From the NCBI RefSeq assembly GCF_000775995.1, contig NZ_CP009227.1:2028296-2092295 (forward strand): a stretch of DNA of 64,000 nt, given 5' to 3'. The notes beneath the pieces were generated by a model that worked only from the letters and a program-made list of their open reading frames with translations, was not told the DNA's origin and made no database searches. The translations under genes and the position numbers were made by a program. This DNA comes from Treponema sp. OMZ 838 (lineage in GTDB: Bacteria; Spirochaetota; Spirochaetia; Treponematales; Treponemataceae). Position 1 is the stretch's first letter, and every line of letters starts with the position of its first letter. Positions 43,335 to 51,823 of the stretch are shown piece after piece.

Positions 43335-44585
43335 ATGGAAAGAATCGTTTTAAAATTAGGTATGTTTGAAACACTCATGGTTGCCGTTATTGCAATCTAT
43401 GTGGGAGAATTCCTGCGTAATAAAATTCCGGTTCTTAAAAAATATTGTTTGCCCGCTGCCGTTGTGGGCGGTACCTTATTTGCGCTCCTTTCGTTATTGC
43501 TCTATTCGCTCAATATTTTTGAACTCAATTTTGATTATAAAATGGTCAATCAGCTGTTCTATTGTCTCTTCTTTGCTGCAAGCGGTGCTGCTGCAAGTTT
43601 GGCATTGTTGAAAAAAGGCGGTAAGCTGGTAATTATCTTTACCGTACTGGCAGCTTTGCTTGCAGCGTTGCAAAATGCCGCTGCCATTTCGGTAGGAAGC
43701 CTCTTTAACATCAGTCCGCTTATTTCGCTGATGACCGGCAGTATTCCGATGACCGGCGGTCACGGAAATGCCGCTTCGTTTGCTCCGATTGCCGTAGAAG
43801 CGGGTGCAACCGCAGCTATGGAAGTTGCGATTGCCGCTGCAACCTTCGGATTGATTTCAGGCTGTATCTTGGGCGGCCCGTTCGGTAACTTTATGGTAAA
43901 GCGCTTCCACCTCGAAAATCCCGAATTGGACGGCAAAGAAGAAGCGGCGGAATTAAAGGCTGAAGGTTCTGGCGGTACTGCCGGCGCTTTGGTAGATAAA
44001 GCCAATGTACTGCAAGCTGTGTTTCTCTTGTGTATCGCATGCGGTATCGGACAAGTTTTATTTTTAGCCTTGAAGTATTTCAAGATCAACTTCCCCATTC
44101 ACGTATGCTGTATGTTCGGCGGAATCGCTATGCGCCTTTTGTTGGATTTAACTTCAAAAACTAATCCCGCAAAGCACAATGTATTATATGATGCATTCGA
44201 TATCGTCGGTGAGTTTTCGCTCGCGTTATTTGTTTCGATGTCGATTGTTTCAATGAAACTCTGGCAACTCGCAGGCTTAGGTACCGCACTGGTTGTATTG
44301 CTGCTTGTACAGGTTGTGTTAATTCTTATTTTCTGTTACTTCCTTACGTTTAATCTTTTGGGAAGAAACTATGACGCGGCGGTTATGGCAGTCGGACATA
44401 TCGGGTTCGGTTTAGGGGCAGTGCCTGTTTCGATGACGACAATGCAGACGGTATGCCGCAAATACCGCTACTCAAAGTTAGCTTTCTTTGTCGTGCCGGT
44501 TATCGGAGGATTTATCAGTAATATTACCAATGCAATTATCATTACAAAGTTCTTGGATTTGGCTAAGCACATGCTTGGACTGTAA
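43335..44585 (+). CDS. gltS: second GltS-family sodium/dicarboxylate symporter
   Basis: A 416-residue ESS-family permease with the two re-entrant loops PMTGGHGNAASFAPIAVEAG and GHIGFGLGAVPVSMTTMQTV. It is clearly homologous to the GltS at 35804-37012 but differs in the second loop (VPVSMTTM against TPNAIANM). Both copies have a loop between the halves rich in Ala, Glu and Lys. It may carry glutamate, or a related acid such as 2-hydroxyglutarate or glutaconate. CAGGAG precedes the ATG by 10 bases. It lies between gcdA and the dehydratase genes. Confidence 0.88.
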   Translation: MERIVLKLGMFETLMVAVIAIYVGEFLRNKIPVLKKYCLPAAVVGGTLFALLSLLLYSLNIFELNFDYKMVNQLFYCLFFAASGAAASLALLKKGGKLVIIFTVLAALLAALQNAAAISVGSLFNISPLISLMTGSIPMTGGHGNAASFAPIAVEAGATAAMEVAIAAATFGLISGCILGGPFGNFMVKRFHLENPELDGKEEAAELKAEGSGGTAGALVDKANVLQAVFLLCIACGIGQVLFLALKYFKINFPIHVCCMFGGIAMRLLLDLTSKTNPAKHNVLYDAFDIVGEFSLALFVSMSIVSMKLWQLAGLGTALVVLLLVQVVLILIFCYFLTFNLLGRNYDAAVMAVGHIGFGLGAVPVSMTTMQTVCRKYRYSKLAFFVVPVIGGFISNITNAIIITKFLDLAKHMLGL

Positions 44586-44611
44586 TGTGTAAGCGGCTTT
44601 TTGCCGTAAGT

Positions 44612-44675
44612 AACGGTAACCGCTGACGAGAAAGCGGTTGCCTGAAAATTGCCCGTGATCGGGAATTTTTGTATA
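44612..44675 (+). promoter_or_regulatory. two consecutive hairpins before hgdC
   Basis: GGTAACCGCT pairs with AGCGGTTGCC (about 44614-44641), followed by TTGCCCG-TGAT-CGGGAA with TTTTTG after it. The second looks like an intrinsic terminator or attenuator about 35 bases before hgdC. A weaker GCGGC/GCCG hairpin lies at the left. Confidence 0.45.
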
Positions 44676-44706
44676 TTTTTATCGGCAAGGGAGTGGATAT
44701 ATCGTT

Positions 44707-45501
44707 ATGAGTATATTTACTATGGGCGTAGACGTCGGTTCTACAGCTTCCAAGTGTGTTATTATCAAGGACGGGAAGGAAATCGTCGCAACGGCAGTTG
44801 TTCCGGTTGGAACGGGGACCAGCGGACCGGCACGGGTAATGAAGCAAGCGCTTGATCAGCTGGGGTTTACCTCGATGGAGCAGCTTGACGGAGCTATCGC
44901 AACCGGCTATGGGCGTAATTCGTTAAAGGAAGTACCGGCACAGATGTCTGAACTGTCCTGCCATGCAAAAGGCGCTTATTTCTTGTTCCCGCGTGTTCGT
45001 ACTATTATCGATATCGGTGGGCAGGATTCTAAGGCGTTAAAGCTTAGCGATAACGGTATGCTTGAAAACTTTGTTATGAACGATAAGTGTGCTGCCGGTA
45101 CGGGACGCTTCCTCGATGTTATCGCAAAGGTTCTGGAAATCAATTTGGAAGACCTTGAAAAGCTTGATGAACAGTCCACCAAAGAGTTGACAATCAGTTC
45201 AACCTGTACCGTTTTTGCCGAATCGGAGGTTATCTCTCAGTTGGCAAGCGGTGCGAAAATTCCCGATATCGTAAAAGGAATCCACACTGCAATAGCGAGC
45301 CGTGTCGGCAGTTTGGCCAAGCGGGTCGGTATTCAGGATGACGTCATAATGACCGGAGGAGTAGCCCTGAATAAGGGAATGGTACGGGCATTAGAAAAGA
45401 ATATAGGATTTAAAATTCACACGAGTGAGTATTGCCAGTTAAATGGCGCAATTGGAGCCGCTCTGTTTGCACATCAAAAGTGTATGCAGGCGGGAAAATA
45501 A
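44707..45501 (+). CDS. hgdC: (R)-2-hydroxyglutaryl-CoA dehydratase activator
   Basis: A 264-residue ASKHA-fold ATPase of the BadF/HgdC family. The phosphate loop is GVDVGSTASKCVII near residue 7, IDIGGQDSKALKL is phosphate-2, and the [4Fe-4S] cluster of the homodimer is held by Cys128 (NDKCAAGTGRF) and Cys167 (SSTCTVFAESE). It injects one high-energy electron into HgdAB at the cost of ATP, and is very oxygen-sensitive in studied species. The ribosome site is weak. hgdA follows after about 110 bases that contain a CTACGCCGG/CCGGTGTAG hairpin. Confidence 0.95.
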   Translation: MSIFTMGVDVGSTASKCVIIKDGKEIVATAVVPVGTGTSGPARVMKQALDQLGFTSMEQLDGAIATGYGRNSLKEVPAQMSELSCHAKGAYFLFPRVRTIIDIGGQDSKALKLSDNGMLENFVMNDKCAAGTGRFLDVIAKVLEINLEDLEKLDEQSTKELTISSTCTVFAESEVISQLASGAKIPDIVKGIHTAIASRVGSLAKRVGIQDDVIMTGGVALNKGMVRALEKNIGFKIHTSEYCQLNGAIGAALFAHQKCMQAGK

Positions 45502-45608
45502 GTAAGGCGCTACGCCGGTTAATGCAAGGCCGGTGTAGACCTGAATGGCATCTTTTAAAGAACCTGCCGGTTTTTTGAAGATAACCTTGAGGACATAGGA
45601 GGAAACAA

Positions 45609-46934
45609 ATGGCCCAAAAAATGGAAAAGTTACCCAACAAAACGCCGCGGCCGATTGAAGGTCATAAGCCCGCAGCAGCTATTTTACGCGATGTCGTAGA
45701 TAAGGTCTATGCGAACGCGTGGGAAGCAAAGCGGCGCGGTGAATTAGTCGGATGGAGTTCTTCTAAATTTCCAATTGAATTAGCGAAAGCTTTTGATCTT
45801 AATGTTGTGTATCCCGAAAACCATGCAGCATCGACAGCTGCTAAGAAAGACGGATTACGCCTTTGCCAAGCTGCGGAAGATATGGGATACGATAACGATA
45901 TTTGCGGTTATGCGCGCATCAGCCTTGCGTATGCCGCAGGAGAGCCCACCGATTCGCGCAGAATGCCGCAGCCTGACTTTTTGTTGTGCTGTAACAATAT
46001 CTGCAATATGATGACCAAATGGTACGAAAATATTGCACGTATGCATAATATTCCGCTCATCATGGTCGACATCCCGTTCTCCAACACGGTGGATGTTCCC
46101 GAAGAAAAAGTGGATTATCTTATCGGACAGTTTGACCATGCCATCAAGCAGCTGGAACAATTGACCGGTAAAAAATTCGACGAAAAGAAATTTGAGGATG
46201 CCTGTGCGCGTGCAAACAGAACCGCCGCGGCATGGTTGAAATCCTGTTCGTTTATGTCATATAAGCCGTCTCCGTTAAGCGGGTTTGACCTGTTTAACCA
46301 CATGGCAGACATTGTCGCCGCCCGCTGCGAAGAAGACGCCGCTGTCGGTTTTGAGCTTTTGGCTCAGGAGTTTGAACAGTCGGTTAAAGAAAACACCTCC
46401 ACGTGGGAATATCCCGAAGAGCATCGTATCTTGTTTGAAGGTATTCCGTGCTGGCCGGCGCTCCGTCCCTTGTTTGATCCCTTAAAAGATAGCGGCGTTA
46501 ACGTGACCGCTGTCGTATATGCTCCGGCATTCGGCTTCCGTTATGAGAATATCCGTGAAATGGCCGCCGCGTACTGCAAGGCGCCGTGTTCCGTCTGTAT
46601 CGAAACCGGTGTTGAATGGCGCGAAACCATGGCAAAAGAAAACGGTATCAGCGGTGCCTTGGTCAACTACAACCGCAGCTGTAAACCGTGGAGCGGTGCG
46701 ATGCCCGAAATCGAGCGGCGCTGGAAAGAAGACCTCGGTATTCCGGTTGTTCACTTTGACGGTGATCAGGCTGATGAACGTAACTTCTCTACGGAACAGT
46801 ACAAAACACGTGTACAGGGCTTGGTAGAAATTATGGACGAACGCAAGCAGGAGAAACAGGCGAAAGGCGAGGACGTCTATACCAACTTTAAAAACACCAA
46901 AGAGACCGATTGGTCGAAGCCGACGCTGGAGTAG
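45609..46934 (+). CDS. hgdA: 2-hydroxyglutaryl-CoA dehydratase subunit A
   Basis: A 441-residue FldB/HgdA-family subunit. The iron-sulfur region is LLCCNNICNMMTKWYENIAR near residues 125-143. The nearby IPLIMVDIPFSNT and the C-terminal NYNRSCKPWSG (near residue 355) are family features. With HgdB it removes water from (R)-2-hydroxyglutaryl-CoA to give glutaconyl-CoA by a ketyl-radical mechanism. AGGAGG lies 6 bases before the ATG. hgdB starts 11 bases after its stop. Confidence 0.93.
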   Translation: MAQKMEKLPNKTPRPIEGHKPAAAILRDVVDKVYANAWEAKRRGELVGWSSSKFPIELAKAFDLNVVYPENHAASTAAKKDGLRLCQAAEDMGYDNDICGYARISLAYAAGEPTDSRRMPQPDFLLCCNNICNMMTKWYENIARMHNIPLIMVDIPFSNTVDVPEEKVDYLIGQFDHAIKQLEQLTGKKFDEKKFEDACARANRTAAAWLKSCSFMSYKPSPLSGFDLFNHMADIVAARCEEDAAVGFELLAQEFEQSVKENTSTWEYPEEHRILFEGIPCWPALRPLFDPLKDSGVNVTAVVYAPAFGFRYENIREMAAAYCKAPCSVCIETGVEWRETMAKENGISGALVNYNRSCKPWSGAMPEIERRWKEDLGIPVVHFDGDQADERNFSTEQYKTRVQGLVEIMDERKQEKQAKGEDVYTNFKNTKETDWSKPTLE

Positions 46935-46945
46935 GGGAGGACAGT

Positions 46946-48094
46946 ATGGAAACAATCAAAGAATTATTGGAACAATTTAAATATTTGGCGAATAATCCGC
47001 GGAAGCAGCTGGATAAATACCTTGCGGCAGGGAAAAAAGCCGTCGGTATTTTCCCGTACTATGCACCCGAAGAGATTGTCTATGCGGCAGGTATCGCACC
47101 GTTCGGCGTATGGGGCGGTCAAGGCCCCATCGAGCGGGCAAAGGAATACTTCCCGACATTCTATTACTCGCTGGCATTGCGCTGTTTGGAAATGGCCTTG
47201 GACGGTACCCTCGACGGGCTTTCCGCTTCAATGCTGACAACGCTGGATGACACGCTGCGTCCGCTCTCTCAGAACTACAAGGTAAGTGCCGGACGGAAAA
47301 TTCCGATGATCTTTATCAATCACGGTCAGCACCGCAAAGAGGACTTCGGCAAGAAGTACAACGCGCGTATCTTCACCAAGGCGAAGGAAGAGCTGGAAAA
47401 AATCTGCGACGTTAAAGTAACCGATGAAAACTTAAAGAAAGCGTTCAAAGTGTATAACGAAAACAGGGCTGAAAAGCGCCGGTTTATCAAGCTCGCTGCG
47501 GCTCATCCGCAGAGCATAAAGGCTTCCGACCGCTGCTATGTGCTGAAAAGCTCATACTTTATGCTGAAAGACGAACACACAGAATTGCTCAAAAAGCTGA
47601 ACGCCTTGCTCGAAGCCTTGCCGGAAGAAAAATGGGACGGCGTTCGGGTGGTTACCAGCGGTGTTATTACCGATAACCCCGGCTTGCTGGATATCTTAGA
47701 TTTCTACAAGGTCTGTGTTGTTGCCGATGACGTTGCGCATGAATCCCGTGCGTTGAAGGTTGATATCGATCTTTCTATCGACGATCCGATGTTGGCGCTT
47801 GCCGATCAATTTGCCCGTATGGATGAGGATCCGCTGCTCTATGATCCTGATTTGACAAAGCGCCCTGCGTATGTGGTGAAACTGGCAAAGGACAACAAGG
47901 CTGACGGATGCCTCCTCTTTATGCTCAACTTTGATGATACGGAAGAGATGGAATATCCTTCGCTTAAGCAGGCATTCAGTGAAGCAAAAATCCCGTTGAT
48001 TAAAGTCGGTTATGATCAGCAGATGTCGGACTTCGGGCAGGTAAAAACACAGCTTGAAACATTCAACGAGATTGTACAGCTCAATCGGATGTAA
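46946..48094 (+). CDS. hgdB: 2-hydroxyglutaryl-CoA dehydratase subunit B
   Basis: A 382-residue partner of HgdA, of the same fold. The start KAVGIFPYYAPEEIVYAAGI and the late VVTSGVITDNPGLLDILD are typical. At the position where related subunits often show a cysteine (T-x-C-D-x-L) this protein has TTLDDTLRP, consistent with the cluster being held by the other subunit. GGGGAGGACAGT precedes ATG 46946; the open frame begins inside hgdA. The LRR protein follows 12 bases later. Confidence 0.92.
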   Translation: METIKELLEQFKYLANNPRKQLDKYLAAGKKAVGIFPYYAPEEIVYAAGIAPFGVWGGQGPIERAKEYFPTFYYSLALRCLEMALDGTLDGLSASMLTTLDDTLRPLSQNYKVSAGRKIPMIFINHGQHRKEDFGKKYNARIFTKAKEELEKICDVKVTDENLKKAFKVYNENRAEKRRFIKLAAAHPQSIKASDRCYVLKSSYFMLKDEHTELLKKLNALLEALPEEKWDGVRVVTSGVITDNPGLLDILDFYKVCVVADDVAHESRALKVDIDLSIDDPMLALADQFARMDEDPLLYDPDLTKRPAYVVKLAKDNKADGCLLFMLNFDDTEEMEYPSLKQAFSEAKIPLIKVGYDQQMSDFGQVKTQLETFNEIVQLNRM

Positions 48095-48106
48095 GGGGGT
48101 AGCAGT

Positions 48107-48700
48107 ATGAGTGAAAATGTATGGGAAAATGATGATTTTATTTTTAAAGGCGCCGAATTAAAGGGCATGACACAGAAGGGAAAGGATAAGGTAAAAACAC
48201 AAGGGCTTACCGATTTGACCATTCCGGCGACAGCTCCGGACGGGACTCCTATTACGCGGATCGGCGACAATGCATTTTACCGCAGGGGCTTAACCTCCGT
48301 TGTTATCCCTGACACGGTAGAAAGCATCGGCTATGATGCATTCGGCGTGTGTAAATTAACTTCGGTTAAACTGCCGAGCGCGTTGAAGGATATCGAAGGC
48401 TTTGCTTTTTACCGGAACGGTCTTAAAGAAGTGACCTTCGGCGGTAAGGAAACAAAGATTGAGCCGAGCGCCTTTGCATTAAATGCGTTGACGGAACTCA
48501 ACTTGCCTGCAACCCTTGAGCTGGTTGATACTTCATCCTTCTACAAGAATGAGCTGACGGCGGTCAAGATTCCTGCATCGGTGAAGAAAATCAATATGTA
48601 TGCTTTTTTGAAGAACAACATCAAAGAAGTGGAAATCCCCAAATCCGTGGAATTTGTGCATGCACACGCATTTGAACCGACTACCGAAGTAAAAAAATAA
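48107..48700 (+). CDS. BspA-type leucine-rich repeat protein (cytosolic)
   Basis: A 197-residue protein. Residues 1-50 form a short cap, and about 55-190 hold six LRR_5 (BspA-type) repeats of about 23 residues, each with a core like ITRIGDNAFYRRGLTSVVIP. There is no signal peptide, TM segment or lipobox, so it should stay in the cytosol. Most BspA-like proteins of Treponema are surface adhesins. It is the last gene of the hgd run, 12 bases after hgdB with AAGGGGG as ribosome site, so it is translated with the dehydratase. Its role there is unknown; a scaffold for enzyme assembly is one guess. Confidence 0.8.
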   Translation: MSENVWENDDFIFKGAELKGMTQKGKDKVKTQGLTDLTIPATAPDGTPITRIGDNAFYRRGLTSVVIPDTVESIGYDAFGVCKLTSVKLPSALKDIEGFAFYRNGLKEVTFGGKETKIEPSAFALNALTELNLPATLELVDTSSFYKNELTAVKIPASVKKINMYAFLKNNIKEVEIPKSVEFVHAHAFEPTTEVKK

Positions 48701-48741
48701 AAGCTCTTCTATGAAAATGAAAAAATAGAGGAAAATCTATG

Positions 48742-48779
48742 CCTTCAGTATATGTAAGTTTCTGTGCATATACTGAAGG
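48742..48779 (+). terminator. hairpin at the end of the glutamate island
   Basis: A 13-bp perfect stem (CCTTCAGTATATG and complement) with a 12-base loop, 42 bases after the LRR gene. There is no T-run, so termination may need Rho or the hairpin may only protect the 3' end. Confidence 0.5.
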
Positions 48780-48858
48780 TGTCTAGTGTATTATCAGTTA
48801 TCCCCTTACAAATTATCGAATAATCATATTTTAGTATTGATTTTGCCGAATGTGAATA

Positions 48859-48888
48859 TTGACAGTACCGCTTCTGAGATTGTAGTAT
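48859..48888 (+). promoter_or_regulatory. promoter of the Fur-family gene
   Basis: TTGACA (48859-48864) and TAGTAT (48883-48888) are 18 bases apart and end 47 bases before the gene. No clear Fur or PerR box is visible around it. Confidence 0.55.
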
Positions 48889-48935
48889 TCATTATGAATT
48901 TAGGCGTTGCGCTTTGATACGAGGAGTTATTGTAT

Positions 48936-49340
48936 ATGAAAAAAGCTGTGTCATACAAGTATTCAAAACAGCGGGAGGCATTGTTTAACCTATTATGTTC
49001 TACTCATACGCATCCTACGGCTGCGTGGCTGTATGATAAACTTCGGAAAGACTTTCCTCACTTGAGTCAGGGAACCGTTTACCGTAACTTAAATATTCTT
49101 GCCGAGCAAAAACGAATCAAGGTTATTAATGTTGACGGTACCTTTGCTCATTTCGATGCGGATATGAGCGCTCATAATCACGTCATCTGTACCCGGTGCG
49201 GCAAGGTAGAAGATGCGTTTATGCCGTCCGATGAAGATTGTGAGAAAAAGGCTGCGGAGATGAGCGGCTATCGCATTGATTCACATCGGTTTGATTTTTT
49301 CGGACTGTGTCCTGAGTGTCAGTGTCTTGAAAAGGATTGA
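48936..49340 (+). CDS. Fur family transcriptional regulator (PerR-like)
   Basis: A 134-residue repressor. The winged helix (about residues 5-80) includes HPTAAWLYDKLRKDFPHLSQ and the recognition helix segment GTVYRNLNIL. The dimerisation part has HFDADMSAHNHVICTRCGKV and a C-terminal CPECQC; the two CxxC pairs form the structural zinc site. The length and two CxxC motifs fit PerR or Fur. Which metal or peroxide it senses cannot be decided by eye. GAGGAG lies 9 bases before ATG 48936. Ferritin lies 3.4 kb downstream, a possible but unproven target. Confidence 0.9.
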   Translation: MKKAVSYKYSKQREALFNLLCSTHTHPTAAWLYDKLRKDFPHLSQGTVYRNLNILAEQKRIKVINVDGTFAHFDADMSAHNHVICTRCGKVEDAFMPSDEDCEKKAAEMSGYRIDSHRFDFFGLCPECQCLEKD

Positions 49341-49449
49341 GTTCTATAGTAATTTATTCATGCGAAAAACTTTCGCACTAGACAAACTTCTTTAAGAGCT
49401 CTATGAGTTTTTTAGATGTCTGGATATCCGTTTAGAAATGGAGGTTGTA

Positions 49450-50409
49450 ATGAATAAAACACTGAAAACATTGTTTTATATTCTCTGTGTTTGTGTTCTG
49501 TTATTCGGTTTCGGTGCTTGTGCATCTAATAAACCTAAGCCGGAGCAAAAACCTGAATCGGTAAAGCCTGCTGATTCGGAGAAAACCGAAGAACAGGTAA
49601 AGACAGCTCGTCTACTGGATGAGATGGCAAAGGCTCGTACCGAAGCGGTGAACGTCAAGGCAGATACGACTTATCCTGCGCAGTTTAAATCAGCCGACGA
49701 TACGGCGGCCGAAGCAAGAAAGAGTTATGAATCAAATAACTTTGCTGAAGCACAGGAAAAGGCTCAAAGAGCTACCGCTCAGTATCGTACTCTGGCTAAC
49801 CGAATGAAGATCGCCGAGTTAAAAGCAAAGATCGACAAAAATAAATTTGCTGCCTATGATGCGGAAAGCTATAAAAAGGCTCAAGATTTATCTGCAAAGA
49901 TACCCGCTCTTTATGAACCTGATCCGGCAAAAGCTTTTGAAACCTCTGAAGAAGCACTGAATTTCTATGAGAAGGTAAAAGAAGCCGGTTTTGCTTCAAT
50001 GATGGGTGATGCAAAAAAGAAGGCCGATGAAGCACGTTCCCGCGCAGATTCGGTTAAAGCGGCTACGGCGATGAAAGACCCGTATACAAAAACGGTGAAT
50101 CGTTACCGCACAGCAGGAATTGCCGCCGGTAATAAGAAGTATGAACAAGCGTATACGGGCTATATGACCGCTTCCGATGAGTTTAACGATATCTACGAAA
50201 AGGTGAAAGTTAAACGGGCACAGGCAAATGATGCAATGGAACGGGCAAAAGCTCGTCAGGATGCCAGCAGCAAGCTTGCAAAAGAAGCCGACCGCGAAGC
50301 GCCGTTGCCGGAAAATGCGGAAGGTTTTTCCGAAGAGCCGGTTAATCTTGACGAATTACAGCGTTCTACAAATACCGGCAATACAACGTCATCCGGTAAC
50401 GGGAGGTAA
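49450..50409 (+). CDS. helical lipoprotein of unknown function
   Basis: A 319-residue lipoprotein. The signal peptide ends in FGFGAC (lipid-anchored Cys24). A Lys/Pro/Glu-rich spacer follows (about 27-55), then long helices rich in Ala, Lys and Glu (about 60-290) with repeated pairs such as EARKSYESNNFAEAQEKAQR, resembling DUF4398-like or TPR-like envelope proteins. The tail is rich in Asn, Ser and Thr. GGAGG lies 5-6 bases before ATG 49450. The next gene begins 3 bases after the stop and also has helical repeats, so the two likely form an envelope pair. Confidence 0.75.
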   Translation: MNKTLKTLFYILCVCVLLFGFGACASNKPKPEQKPESVKPADSEKTEEQVKTARLLDEMAKARTEAVNVKADTTYPAQFKSADDTAAEARKSYESNNFAEAQEKAQRATAQYRTLANRMKIAELKAKIDKNKFAAYDAESYKKAQDLSAKIPALYEPDPAKAFETSEEALNFYEKVKEAGFASMMGDAKKKADEARSRADSVKAATAMKDPYTKTVNRYRTAGIAAGNKKYEQAYTGYMTASDEFNDIYEKVKVKRAQANDAMERAKARQDASSKLAKEADREAPLPENAEGFSEEPVNLDELQRSTNTGNTTSSGNGR

Positions 50410-50412
50410 CCC

Positions 50413-51129
50413 ATGAAAAAAACAGCGATTCTCTGTACCGTATTCTTCGTATTAGGAGCTGCGTTACTATTTGCCGTATCGTATGATAATAATGAGTATC
50501 AGCGGAAGAGCCGCGCTTATTCCGAATTGGCACGGCGAGCATATAGCGAAGGTGATTATGACGCTTCTATAGAGTATTCACGGCTTGCCGAAGAGAATGC
50601 TCAAAAATCGGCTGATTATATTCAATATATGCTTGCGCGTGTTGAAGCTGAACAAGCAATGAATAGAGCACGCACCCGCTATACATGGGCGAAAAACAAC
50701 AAAGCTGAAGAGAAATATCCTGAAGCATTTAAGACAGCAACTGAGGCTTTAAAGGCAGGAAATACCGCATTTGGAAATAAAGACTTTGACGTTGCGGTTG
50801 TCTGCGCAAAAAAAGTTTTGGATGCACTTGCTGTCGTTACCGGTGATGAATCCGGTTTCACAACGCTCCCGGCTCAATACCGTATCCGCACATGGCGCGG
50901 TGAACGGGACTGTTTATGGAATATCGCAAAGGATAAGGCTATTTATGATAATCCGTATCTGTGGCGGAAGCTGTATGAAGCGAACAAGAATAAGTTGCCC
51001 GATCCTAACAACCCTGATCTGGTTGAACCCGGTATTATCTTGACAATTCCGAGCCTCCGCGGCGAAAAACGCAGCGGTATGTACGATCCTGCGGTAACCT
51101 ACGAAAAATTACCGCCGGCTAAAAAGTAA
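50413..51129 (+). CDS. LysM-like domain exported protein
   Basis: A 238-residue protein with a signal peptide (about residues 1-22). A helical TPR-like region (about 25-150) contains YSELARRAYSEGDYDASIEY, and a C-terminal LysM-like region (about 160-215) reads YRIRTWRGERDCLWNIAKDK followed by NPYLWRKLYEANK and PGIILTIPS. LysM binds peptidoglycan, so the protein is probably periplasmic and wall-associated. GGGAGG precedes the ATG. It is coupled to the lipoprotein gene upstream and ends in a terminator. Confidence 0.85.
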   Translation: MKKTAILCTVFFVLGAALLFAVSYDNNEYQRKSRAYSELARRAYSEGDYDASIEYSRLAEENAQKSADYIQYMLARVEAEQAMNRARTRYTWAKNNKAEEKYPEAFKTATEALKAGNTAFGNKDFDVAVVCAKKVLDALAVVTGDESGFTTLPAQYRIRTWRGERDCLWNIAKDKAIYDNPYLWRKLYEANKNKLPDPNNPDLVEPGIILTIPSLRGEKRSGMYDPAVTYEKLPPAKK

Positions 51130-51144
51130 GAAATAATCATCTGC

Positions 51145-51180
51145 GAACCTCTAAAAACAAAAGTTTTTAGAGGTTCTTTT
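51145..51180 (+). terminator. intrinsic terminator between converging genes
   Basis: A 14-bp stem (GAACCTCTAAAAAC and complement) with an AAAA loop followed by TTTT. It ends 13 bases before the Nudix gene stop and can serve both strands. Confidence 0.88.
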
Positions 51181-51193
51181 ATATTCCCGTCCA

Positions 51194-51760
51194 TCAGCGG
51201 CAAGGATAAGCTCGCTGATAAAAGAAAAGTGCCGTGCACATAAGCGCGTGGTCGTAGGATCCCGTTCCCATTTTGTTCAATACCTCTTCTACGGGAACCG
51301 CCTCGGCTTCTAAAAACTCATCTTCATCCAAATGCTGTGCCTGCGTATCCGATTCACAGTCTGCAAAGTAGATATGGCTTTTATTTCCCATAATTGCAGG
51401 GTTGGGATACACTTCACCGAGCAGCGTTAAGTTGCGTCCTGTTTTTCCCGTTTCTTCCAGCAATTCGCGCCGTGCTGCCTGCTCCGGCGTTTCTCCTTCA
51501 TCGACTACACCACCGGGAAATTCGATCGATAAGTGCGCTGAACCGTGCCTCCACTGCTTTACCATCAAAAAATAATGCTGCCCCTTCCCATCGGTGATAC
51601 GGGGAATAACGATAACCCATTCCGGTGCGGACAATGTCGAAAACGTCTTTGTTTCGTTGTCGGGCGAAAGACTGGTAATTTCGTTGACGGTAAATACCCG
51701 TGTGGTGCATATTGCTTTTGTAGAAACGGGTTTCCATGAAAGACTAGGATTTTTTTGCAT
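51194..51760 (-). CDS. Nudix hydrolase (ADP-ribose pyrophosphatase-like)
   Basis: A 188-residue Nudix protein. The Nudix box is GGVVDEGETPEQAARRELLEETG (near residues 87-109, with the REx2EE core), preceded by the SIEFPGG strand typical of ADP-ribose pyrophosphatases. The flanking strands VMVKQWRHG-like (LMVKQWRHG) and GEVYPNPAIMGNKSHIYFA also point there. It would cleave ADP-ribose or similar dinucleotides. GGAAGG lies about 10 bases before ATG 51760; two further ATGs upstream (51793, 51784) are possible. Confidence 0.9.
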   Translation of the reverse strand: MQKNPSLSWKPVSTKAICTTRVFTVNEITSLSPDNETKTFSTLSAPEWVIVIPRITDGKGQHYFLMVKQWRHGSAHLSIEFPGGVVDEGETPEQAARRELLEETGKTGRNLTLLGEVYPNPAIMGNKSHIYFADCESDTQAQHLDEDEFLEAEAVPVEEVLNKMGTGSYDHALMCTALFFYQRAYPCR

Positions 51761-51823
51761 AAAAATAGAACCTTCCTTTGACATAATGAGCATTTAGCCT
51801 TATTCTATAGAAGAGGAGGCTTT

